DNA from: an uncultured Porphyromonas sp. | Lineage (GTDB): Bacteria > Bacteroidota > Bacteroidia > Bacteroidales > Porphyromonadaceae | DNA length: 6,961 bases | Assembly (NCBI RefSeq): GCF_934359325.1 | Contig: NZ_CAKRLH010000082.1 | Span: 1 to 6,961, forward strand | Direction of reading: 5' to 3' | Part shown: positions 1 through 6,363 of the stretch, piece after piece | Layout of the letters: each line of letters begins with the position of its first letter | How positions within the stretch are numbered: position 1 is the first letter of the stretch | Notes under the pieces: generated by a model | Seen by the model: only the letters and a program-made list of their open reading frames with translations | Told to the model about the DNA's origin: nothing | The model's database searches: none | Position numbers and translations under genes: made by a program

Positions 1-1118
1 ACATGATCCTCGAGGTGGTCTCCGGTAAGTCCTCGGGGCAGGTGGGGCAGGTCTATGTGATGGGCTGTCTCAGTGAGCGATACCGGGAGGAGCTGAGAGA
101 GGCTATCCCAGAGCTGGACGGGATCTATGGGAAGTTTGACTGGAAGGATCTGATCACTCACCTGGGTAAGGCGTATCACAGCACCGTCGCCGACTCCCGC
201 CTAACGACCACACCGGATCACTATGCATTCCTGAAGATTGCGGAGGGCTGTAGTCGGCAGTGCGCTTACTGTGCCATTCCCATCATTACCGGCAGGCATG
301 TCTCCCGACCGGAGGAGGAGATCCTCGAGGAGGTAAGGGGGCTGGCTGCCTCGGGAGTGAAGGAGCTACTCGTCATCGCGCAGGATCTTACCTACTACGG
401 ACGGGATCTCTATGGAGAGCCACGACTGCCTGAGCTGATCGAGAAGATCTGCCGGGTCGACGGAATCGAGTGGGTGAGGCTTCACTATGGCTATCCGGCA
501 CAGTTCCCGATGGATCTCCTGAGGGTGATGCGCGGGCAGCCCAAGGTCTGCAAGTACCTCGATATTGCCCTGCAGCACGCTTCCGACCATATGCTACGAG
601 TGATGCGGCGGGGTGTGACTCGTCAGGAGACGGAGGAGCTCCTACGACGTATGCGCGAGGAGGTTCCCGGTATTGCGATCCGGACCACTTTGATGGTCGG
701 GCACCCGGAGGAGACAGATGAGGACTTTGAGGAGCTGATGGACTTCGTTCGTGAGCAGAGATTTGAGCGAATGGGTGCCTTTATGTACTCCCATGAGGAG
801 GGGACCTATGACTACCGACACTACAGCGACAATGTACCGCAGGAGGTCAAGGAGGAGCGCTATGACCGCCTGATGACCCTACAGCAGGAGATCGCTCTGC
901 AGACAGCGGAGTCTATGGTGGGTAAGACGCTCAGGGTACTGGTAGACCGAGAGGAGGAGGGACACTATATCGGTCGGACAGAGTACGACTCGCCTGATGT
1001 GGATCCCGAGGTGATCCTTACGGGTGAGGCGAGAATGGGGGAGTTTTGTCAGGTATGTATCACCGGCACCGCCGACTATGACCTTATCGGTGAGGTGCTA
1101 AGCATAGAGTCCAAATGA
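1..1118 (+). CDS. rimO: Ribosomal protein S12 methylthiotransferase RimO, 5'-truncated by the window edge
   Basis: RimO is a cytoplasmic radical-SAM enzyme that methylthiolates the beta-carbon of a conserved aspartate in ribosomal protein S12, using two [4Fe-4S] clusters. The 371 residues readable from position 3 include the radical-SAM motif CxxxCxxC at Cys83, Cys87 and Cys90 (bases about 249-272), followed by AIPIITGRHVSRP, which is typical of RimO. Cys22 in VMGCLSERY is one cysteine of the N-terminal methylthiotransferase cluster. The last 65 or so residues fit a TRAM domain (MVGKTLRVLVD, YIGRTEYDSPDVDPEV), and that latter motif favours RimO over MiaB. The ATG at position 3 is an internal methionine: Bacteroidetes RimO is about 430-440 residues, so roughly 60-65 residues carrying the other cluster cysteines lie upstream. 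No frameshift is seen. The stop codon overlaps the next start as ATGA. Confidence 0.95.
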   Translation, partial: MILEVVSGKSSGQVGQVYVMGCLSERYREELREAIPELDGIYGKFDWKDLITHLGKAYHSTVADSRLTTTPDHYAFLKIAEGCSRQCAYCAIPIITGRHVSRPEEEILEEVRGLAASGVKELLVIAQDLTYYGRDLYGEPRLPELIEKICRVDGIEWVRLHYGYPAQFPMDLLRVMRGQPKVCKYLDIALQHASDHMLRVMRRGVTRQETEELLRRMREEVPGIAIRTTLMVGHPEETDEDFEELMDFVREQRFERMGAFMYSHEEGTYDYRHYSDNVPQEVKEERYDRLMTLQQEIALQTAESMVGKTLRVLVDREEEGHYIGRTEYDSPDVDPEVILTGEARMGEFCQVCITGTADYDLIGEVLSIESK

Positions 1119-3391
1119 TTAGACGCACTCTCTCTTTCGCATCCCTTTTTATCCTCCTCTCTATCGGTCTCTTTGCCCAAGAGCCGGTGGACTACGTTAA
1201 TGTCTTGATGGGTACGGACAGCAGCCATGACCTCTCCGCCGGAAACACCTACCCTGTAATCGCCCGTCCCTGGGGGATGAATGCCTGGACTCCACTCACC
1301 GGTAAGATGGGCGATGGGTGGCAGTACACCTATGATGCACAGCAGATCAGGGGCTTCAAGCAAACCCACCAGCCAAGTCCCTGGATGAATGACTATGGTC
1401 AGCTGGTCCTGATGCCAACGACTGACAATCCCTCTCCCGATCAGGACGAGAGGGCATCGTGGTTCTCTCACTTCTCTGAGGAGGCCACTCCCTACAGCTA
1501 TCGCGTCTATCTGGCTGACTACGATACCCGGGTAACGATGGTGCCGACAGAGCGGGCGGCAAGGTTTCGGATAGAGTACCCTGAGGGGCGGACGCCTTAC
1601 CTCGTCCTCGATGCACTCGATGGAGGGTCTGCGATCACGGTTGACGAGATGTCACAGACCATTACCGGCTACAGCAGTAAGAATAGCGGTGGAGTGGCGG
1701 AAAACTTTAGGTGCCACTTTATGGTGAGGGTAGATCGCCCCTTCCGACTACGCTACATATATAAGGAAGGGCAGGAGGTAAACTCGACTCAGGCAGAGGG
1801 AGATCATATCTCAGCTGTGGTGGCTTTTGAGAAGGGTGCAACGGTCGAGCTGGTCGTCTCCTCCTCGTTTGTCAGCCCGAGACAGGCGGAGCTCAACCAG
1901 CGAGAGGCGGTGTCAAAGGGTATCGATGAACTGGAGCAGGAGGGACGAGAGCTGTGGAATAATCTCCTCGGACGCATCCTAGTAGCGGGTAAGAGCGTCG
2001 ACGATATGAGGACCTTCTACTCCACGCTCTACAGATGCCTGCTCTTCCCACGTCGCCTCTACGAGTACGATGAGTCCGGCATGAGGATCCACTACAGTCC
2101 TTACGACGGGCAGATCCATGAGGGGTATCTCTATGGAGACACCGGGTTTTGGGATACCTTTAGGGCACTCTTCCCGCTCCTCAATCTGCTCTATCCCGAG
2201 GAGGCAGCTCGTATGCAGGCGGGTCTCGTGAGTGCTTACCGCGAGAGCGGCTTCTTGCCGGAGTGGTCCAGCCCGGGACATCGAGACATTATGGTGGGGA
2301 ATAACTCCGCCTCAGTCGTCGCTGACGGCTATCTCACCGGTCTGAGAGGTTACGACGTGGAGACACTATGGGATGCCGTCACCCATGGTGCTCACGCAGT
2401 CCACCCAAAGGTATCCGCGACCGGACGTCTCGGGTGGGAGTGGTACGACCGTCTCGGCTATGTCCCCTCCGATGTGGGAATCAATGAGAGTGCTGCGCGT
2501 ACGCTTGAGTATGCCTACGATGACTGGTGCATCTGGAGGCTCGGCAAGGCACTGGGGAAGAGGGACGATGAACTGAAACCCTACGCAAGGGCAGCTACGA
2601 ACTATCGCAACCTCTATGACCGCTCGCATAAGCTGATGCGTGGTCGTTTGAGGAATGGCACGCCTGCTCCCGACTTCAATCCGCTTAAGTGGGGAGGGGA
2701 CTTTACCGAGGGTAATTCCTGGCACTACACTTGGTCTGTCTTTCACGATCCACAGGGGCTGATCGACCTGATGGGAGGCAGAGAGCCGTTCGTCCAGATG
2801 CTTGATTCCGTCTTTTCTCTTCCTCCGATCTTTGATGAGAGCTACTACGGCTTTGTCATCCATGAGATCCGTGAGATGCAGGTGATGGGGATGGGTAATT
2901 ACGCCCACGGCAATCAGCCGATCCAGCATATGATCTATCTCTACAACTATGCCGGTCAGCCGTGGAAGACTCAGTACCTTGTCCGGGAGGTGATGGATCG
3001 CTTCTATGCGGCACGTCCGGATGGCTACTGCGGGGATGAGGACAATGGTCAGACATCTGCCTGGTATGTCTTCTCAGCACTCGGTTTTTACCCTGTCTGT
3101 CCCGGCTCGCTCCAGTATGTGATCGGGTCACCGCTCTTTGACAGAGTGACGCTTCTTCTCCCCGATGAGAAGGAGCTCTTGATAGAGGCGGTAGGCAACG
3201 ATCCAGGTCACAGATACATAGAGACACTGCAGCTTGGTGACAGGTTCCTGGATCGAAACTATCTGACAATGGATGAGATCCGGGAGGGTGGCGTGCTGAG
3301 GTTTCGCATGAGCGATAAGCCAGACGTGGATAGAGGGACTTCGCTCTCGGCAGCTCCGTACTCCTTTTCCCATGACGACAGCGTTAAGTAA
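1115..3391 (+). CDS. Secreted GH92 exo-alpha-mannosidase, probably alpha-1,2-specific
   Basis: The 758-residue product has the usual length and layout of glycoside hydrolase family 92: a signal peptide (1-21), an N-terminal beta-sandwich region (about 25-270) and a C-terminal (alpha/alpha)6 barrel (about 290-758). GH92 enzymes are calcium-dependent, inverting exo-mannosidases. Family motifs seen are GDTGFWDTFR (341-350), TEGNSWHYTW (531-540), IHEIREM (582-588), YAHGNQPIQHMIYLYN (596-611) and GDEDNGQTSAWYVFSALGFYP (640-660, 21 residues). By analogy with Bacteroides thetaiotaomicron BT3990, Glu532 is the likely general acid, Asp641 and Asp643 the base region, and the His583-Glu584 pair the +1-subsite signature of alpha-1,2 enzymes. 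The signal peptide (MIRR, hydrophobic core, GLFA|QEP) has no lipobox, so a soluble periplasmic or secreted enzyme is expected. The start overlaps the rimO stop by 4 bases and has no good Shine-Dalgarno, suggesting coupled translation. No SusC/SusD genes are visible nearby. Family is firm; linkage specificity is inferred. Confidence 0.95.
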   Translation: MIRRTLSFASLFILLSIGLFAQEPVDYVNVLMGTDSSHDLSAGNTYPVIARPWGMNAWTPLTGKMGDGWQYTYDAQQIRGFKQTHQPSPWMNDYGQLVLMPTTDNPSPDQDERASWFSHFSEEATPYSYRVYLADYDTRVTMVPTERAARFRIEYPEGRTPYLVLDALDGGSAITVDEMSQTITGYSSKNSGGVAENFRCHFMVRVDRPFRLRYIYKEGQEVNSTQAEGDHISAVVAFEKGATVELVVSSSFVSPRQAELNQREAVSKGIDELEQEGRELWNNLLGRILVAGKSVDDMRTFYSTLYRCLLFPRRLYEYDESGMRIHYSPYDGQIHEGYLYGDTGFWDTFRALFPLLNLLYPEEAARMQAGLVSAYRESGFLPEWSSPGHRDIMVGNNSASVVADGYLTGLRGYDVETLWDAVTHGAHAVHPKVSATGRLGWEWYDRLGYVPSDVGINESAARTLEYAYDDWCIWRLGKALGKRDDELKPYARAATNYRNLYDRSHKLMRGRLRNGTPAPDFNPLKWGGDFTEGNSWHYTWSVFHDPQGLIDLMGGREPFVQMLDSVFSLPPIFDESYYGFVIHEIREMQVMGMGNYAHGNQPIQHMIYLYNYAGQPWKTQYLVREVMDRFYAARPDGYCGDEDNGQTSAWYVFSALGFYPVCPGSLQYVIGSPLFDRVTLLLPDEKELLIEAVGNDPGHRYIETLQLGDRFLDRNYLTMDEIREGGVLRFRMSDKPDVDRGTSLSAAPYSFSHDDSVK

Positions 3392-3412
3392 GATTATTAC
3401 TTCTAACGGTCG
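3376..3412 (+). terminator. Imperfect hairpin across the GH92 stop codon; possible weak terminator or 3' stabiliser
   Basis: AAGTAA (3386-3391) pairs perfectly with TTACTT (3397-3402) around a 5-base loop (GATTA). The stem continues with CGTT (3382-3385) pairing AACG (3405-3408) past a 2-base bulge (CT, 3403-3404), then CGAC (3376-3379) pairing GTCG (3409-3412) past a 2-base bulge (AG, 3380-3381) on the other arm. That is 14 pairs in total, and the TAA stop is inside the left arm. No T run follows; the next bases are G-rich (GGGGTTGGGGG). It therefore lacks the classic intrinsic terminator tail. It could end the rimO-GH92 message, protect its 3' end, or be chance. Confidence 0.35.
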
Positions 3413-3431
3413 GGGTTGGGGGCGAAATCGG

Positions 3432-3439
3432 TATATTTG
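3432..3439 (+). promoter_or_regulatory. Bacteroidetes-type -7 promoter element upstream of the bat locus
   Basis: TATATTTG matches the Bacteroidetes primary-sigma -7 consensus TAnnTTTG at every fixed base, and it lies in the only substantial non-coding gap of the window (3392-3485). Transcription would begin around 3445-3448. No good -33 TTTG is present at the usual spacing: a TTG at 3416-3418 is only 13 bases upstream, where about 19-21 is normal. The context, before a new functional block and after a hairpin, supports a real promoter. The lack of a -33 box suggests it is weak or activator-assisted. Confidence 0.55.
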
Positions 3440-3485
3440 TGGCTGAGTGAGGGGGAGGCAGGTAGACATTGCAATAGAAACAGAT

Positions 3486-4484
3486 ATGGAACAACCAAGC
3501 GTAGATATTAGGGCACTGACGGAGATGATCGAGCGGGAGAGCGGTTTTCTCACCCTCATTGATGAGGGGATGAATCGTGTCATCGTTGGGCAAAAGCATC
3601 TCCGTGAGTCACTTCTCATAGGATTACTTGCTGACGGACACATCCTCCTGGAGGGTGTCCCCGGACTGGCGAAGACCCTTGCAATCAAGACTCTTGCGGA
3701 GCTTATTGACTCCGACTTTAGCCGGATCCAGTTCACTCCCGACCTTCTCCCGGCTGACGTCATCGGTACTCAGATCTACAGTCAGCGGTCTGAGACCTTC
3801 AGCGTGAAGAAGGGACCGATATTTGCCAACTTTGTCCTTGCCGACGAGATCAATCGTGCGCCTGCCAAGGTGCAGAGTGCGCTGCTCGAGGCGATGCAGG
3901 AGCGTCAGGTGACGATCGCTGATGAGACCTTTGAGCTGCCTCGTCCCTTCCTCGTTATGGCGACCCAGAATCCGATCGACCAGGAGGGCACCTACTCACT
4001 GCCGGAGGCTCAGAGCGACCGCTTTATGCTCAAGGTGCTGGTGGGCTACCCCACCAAGGAGGAGGAGAGCCGTATCGTGACGGAGCAGATCAAGGCCACT
4101 CCGACCGAGGTTCGCCCCGTGGTCTCTGGTGATCAGATCCTCAAGGCTCGGGAGATCGTGCATCAGGTATACCTTGATGAGAAGATCAATAAGTACATTA
4201 TCGATATTGTCTTCGCCTCTCGATTCCCTGGAGATGCTGGACTGGACAGCCTTAGGGGAATGATCAGCTATGGTGCCTCGCCGCGTGCCTCTATCAATCT
4301 GGCGCTCGCTGCAAGAGCCTACGCCTTCATCAAGCATCGCGGCTTCGTCATCCCGGAGGATGTGCGTGCTGTCTGTCATGATGTGATGCGTCACCGTATC
4401 GGTCTCAGCTACGAGGCTGAGGCGGAGAATCTCAAGACGGATGAGGTGATCACAGAGATACTCAATAAGGTCCAGGTGCCCTAA
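3486..4484 (+). CDS. moxR: MoxR-family AAA+ ATPase of the bat locus
   Basis: MoxR ATPases are cytoplasmic AAA+ proteins thought to act as chaperones for partner proteins with VWA domains, which follow directly here. From the ATG at 3486 the product is 332 residues. It shows Walker A GVPGLAKT (57-64), Walker B FVLADEINR (117-125, with Asp120 and Glu121), sensor 1 ATQNP (159-163), the LPEAQSDRF segment (172-180) with a candidate arginine finger, and sensor 2 GASPRAS (263-269). An in-frame GTG at 3447 would add 13 residues. I prefer the ATG because the resulting N-terminus (MEQPSVDIRALTEMIERES) resembles that of Bacteroidetes relatives, the bases before it are A-rich as is usual in this phylum, and GTG 3447 sits on the predicted transcription start. 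Only 11 bases separate its stop from the DUF58 start. Which substrate it remodels is unknown. Confidence 0.95.
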   Translation: MEQPSVDIRALTEMIERESGFLTLIDEGMNRVIVGQKHLRESLLIGLLADGHILLEGVPGLAKTLAIKTLAELIDSDFSRIQFTPDLLPADVIGTQIYSQRSETFSVKKGPIFANFVLADEINRAPAKVQSALLEAMQERQVTIADETFELPRPFLVMATQNPIDQEGTYSLPEAQSDRFMLKVLVGYPTKEEESRIVTEQIKATPTEVRPVVSGDQILKAREIVHQVYLDEKINKYIIDIVFASRFPGDAGLDSLRGMISYGASPRASINLALAARAYAFIKHRGFVIPEDVRAVCHDVMRHRIGLSYEAEAENLKTDEVITEILNKVQVP

Positions 4485-4486
4485 GC

Positions 4487-4493
4487 GGAGAGG
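4487..4493 (+). promoter_or_regulatory. Ribosome binding site of the DUF58 gene
   Basis: GGAGAGG lies in the 11-base gap after the moxR stop. Its GGAG core (4487-4490) ends 5 bases before ATG 4496, which favours that ATG over the adjacent in-frame GTG at 4493, which overlaps the motif itself. It is the clearest Shine-Dalgarno-like site at any junction of the window. Confidence 0.5.
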
Positions 4494-4495
4494 TG

Positions 4496-5368
4496 ATGGA
4501 TACACAGGAGTTGCTCAAGAGACTCCGTCGGATCGAGATCAAGTCGAGTCGCCTGTCGGAGGATATCTTCTCTGGTGCGTATCGCTCTGCCTTCAAGGGA
4601 CGAGGTATGTCCTTTAGCGAGGTGAGAGAGTACCAGCAGGGTGATGATGTGCGGGATATCGACTGGAATGTCACCGCACGCTATGCCCGTCCCTATGTCA
4701 AGGTCTACGAGGAGGAGCGAGAGCTGACTATGATCCTCCTCGTAGATATCTCGAGGAGTGAGCACTTCGGTACCGTGGGTATGACGAAGCGGCAGAGAGT
4801 GGCGGAGATCGCAGGCACGCTTGCCTTTAGTACCATAAAGAATAACGATAATGTCGGCGTGATCTTCTACTCTGATCGGGTGGAGAAGTATATACCCCCC
4901 TCCAAAGGTCACAAGCATGTGCTGACAATCCTCTCCGAGATCCTCTCTATCGAGCCACAAGGTTCGGGGACGGACATTTCGGTGGCTCTACGCTTTGCTC
5001 ACAATGTACAGCGCAAGAGTTGCACCCTCTTTCTCCTCTCCGACTTTATCGACGGAAGCGACTATGCTAAGACTCTGGCAGTGGTCCGCAATAAGCATGA
5101 CCTGCTCGCTATGCAGGTCTACGATCCCCATGAGGCGGAGTTGCCAATAGTCGGAATGCTTCGTGTCCGCGATGCAGAGACTGGCGAGGTGCGTATGATC
5201 GATAGCTCGTCCAAGTCTGTCCGGAAGCAGTATCGTGACTACTGGCAGGAACTCTCTGGTAAGCTGAGGGAGACCTTCAGTAAGTACAATATCGGATATG
5301 CGAGCGTGTCGACGTCGGAGGATTACGTGCCGAGACTACAGCGACTTTTTACTCACCCTCGGATCTGA
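4496..5368 (+). CDS. DUF58 protein with VWA-like MIDAS, bat locus
   Basis: The product is 290 residues from ATG 4496, with no signal peptide or clear membrane helix, so it is likely cytoplasmic. The DUF58 signature is clear: YQQGDDVRDIDWNVTARYAR (46-65), then VKVYEEERELTMILLVDISRS. The second half is a von Willebrand A-like fold with an apparently complete metal-ion-dependent adhesion site: DISRS at 84-88, the Thr in GSGTDIS near 159, and Asp183 in LLSDFID. DUF58 proteins regularly pair with MoxR ATPases, and this one lies 11 bases behind moxR. It is therefore the likely direct client or partner of that ATPase. Its stop shares one base with the next start (TGATG), indicating coupled translation. 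The biochemical role of this family is not established; family assignment is firm. Confidence 0.92.
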   Translation: MDTQELLKRLRRIEIKSSRLSEDIFSGAYRSAFKGRGMSFSEVREYQQGDDVRDIDWNVTARYARPYVKVYEEERELTMILLVDISRSEHFGTVGMTKRQRVAEIAGTLAFSTIKNNDNVGVIFYSDRVEKYIPPSKGHKHVLTILSEILSIEPQGSGTDISVALRFAHNVQRKSCTLFLLSDFIDGSDYAKTLAVVRNKHDLLAMQVYDPHEAELPIVGMLRVRDAETGEVRMIDSSSKSVRKQYRDYWQELSGKLRETFSKYNIGYASVSTSEDYVPRLQRLFTHPRI

Positions 5369-6363
5369 TGACTGATATGGATATGACCCATCGGCGCTTC
5401 CAATGTCGGCTTTTTGCCATCCTTCTGCTCTTCTGTCTGTGCGGAAGCGGTTTTGCGCAGGACGAGGTGCGTCTTATCCCGAAGCTGGAGCCTACGAAGA
5501 TCCTGATCGGTGAGCAGACCACTCTCAGTGTGAGTGTCGTCGCCCCGATGGATAGGGAGGTCCGGCTCGCTCTGCCCGCAGATACTTTGGTCTCAGGAGT
5601 GGAGATCTTGGGTGTTGCCACTGGTGATACGACGATGATCAGTGACCGACTGCGTCAGATCGTCTACGAGGTGACACTGACCTCTTTTGACTCCGCCTCC
5701 TACACGCTCGATCATATTGCAGCACTAGTTGCGGATCAGCCGGTAGAGGCGCAGGATCAACCAATTCTGATGGTCGGTACCGTACCCGTCGACCTTGAGC
5801 ATCCGGATGAGATCAGGGATATCAAGCCCCAGTGGCTGGCAGACTTTGTCCTCTGGGACTACCTCTACTATGTGGCACTCTTCTATGCTCTTATGAGTCT
5901 TATTGCTCTGCTCTTCGTCACGATCGCTTACTTCATCGGTCGCCAAAAGAAGGAGCGTGCAGCGGTATCGGCAGAGGTGACTGAGCCACTTCGCGATCCC
6001 TATGAGGAGGCTGTGGAGGAGCTAGCCAAGCTCAAGGACGAGAAGCTCTGGGAGAGCGATCAAGTGAAGGAGTACTACACCGAGATGTCGGACATTTTGC
6101 GTCGCTACCTGAAGCGGGTCTATGGCTTTGAGACGGGTGAGAAGACCTCGTCCGAGATCCTGGAACTCTTCCGGTCGCATATCGGTCGCGAGCGTATGTA
6201 CGATGATCTGAGTCGCATCTTGACTACTGCTGATCTGGCAAAGTTTGCCAAGTACAGACCGGAGATGGGGGAGAATGTCAGTCTCCTGAGTGCCTCTCGC
6301 GCGTTTGTCGAGGAGCACAAACCCAAGGCGGATGATAAGGAAAAGAAAGAGGACGAACTATGA
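5368..6363 (+). CDS. Bat-locus membrane protein with signal peptide and one transmembrane helix (DUF4381-like position)
   Basis: The 331-residue product has a signal peptide ending GFA|QDE (cleavage after residue 30). A periplasmic segment of about 130 residues follows (31-163), beta-rich in appearance. A transmembrane helix lies at about 165-191 (YLYYVALFYALMSLIALLFV). The cytoplasmic tail (192-331) is rich in Glu and Lys and contains YYTEMSDILRRYLKRVYGFE (237-256), a segment typical of the small membrane proteins that sit between DUF58 and VWA genes in MoxR clusters. I recognise the position and architecture, not a characterised function; similarity to DUF4381 is inferred. ATG 5368 overlaps the DUF58 stop, but its first residues (MTDMDM) are acidic. 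ATG 5383 would give a more normal basic signal-peptide start, MTHRR. Cysteines at 23 and 25 do not form a convincing lipobox. The tail may contact MoxR or DUF58. The next start overlaps its stop as ATGA. Confidence 0.85.
   Translation: MTDMDMTHRRFQCRLFAILLLFCLCGSGFAQDEVRLIPKLEPTKILIGEQTTLSVSVVAPMDREVRLALPADTLVSGVEILGVATGDTTMISDRLRQIVYEVTLTSFDSASYTLDHIAALVADQPVEAQDQPILMVGTVPVDLEHPDEIRDIKPQWLADFVLWDYLYYVALFYALMSLIALLFVTIAYFIGRQKKERAAVSAEVTEPLRDPYEEAVEELAKLKDEKLWESDQVKEYYTEMSDILRRYLKRVYGFETGEKTSSEILELFRSHIGRERMYDDLSRILTTADLAKFAKYRPEMGENVSLLSASRAFVEEHKPKADDKEKKEDEL

Noticed and set aside
3..5. ATG at position 3 as the true start of rimO
   Set aside because: The protein would lack most of the N-terminal methylthiotransferase domain; the frame is open to the window edge and this Met aligns with an internal Met of full-length homologues.
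2366..2929. 187-residue open frame on the - strand inside the GH92 gene
   Set aside because: It lies wholly within a gene whose protein has all family motifs, has no recognisable domain, and is explained by the G+C-rich codon bias of the + strand gene.
3411..3455. G-quadruplex
   Set aside because: Only two G runs are close together; the third is about 28 bases away, so the canonical four-run pattern is absent.
3447..3485. GTG start giving a 345-residue MoxR
   Set aside because: It sits at the predicted transcription start, and the extra residues do not resemble the family N-terminus; ATG 3486 fits better.
3128..3763. 211-residue open frame on the - strand spanning the GH92/moxR gap
   Set aside because: It runs through two well-supported + strand genes, its translation is low in recognisable structure, and no promoter or start signal supports it.
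5368..5460. Lipoprotein signal peptide using Cys23 or Cys25 of the membrane protein
   Set aside because: The residues before these cysteines (LLF and FCL) do not fit the lipobox, which needs Gly, Ala or Ser at -1; signal peptidase I cleavage at FA|QDE fits better.
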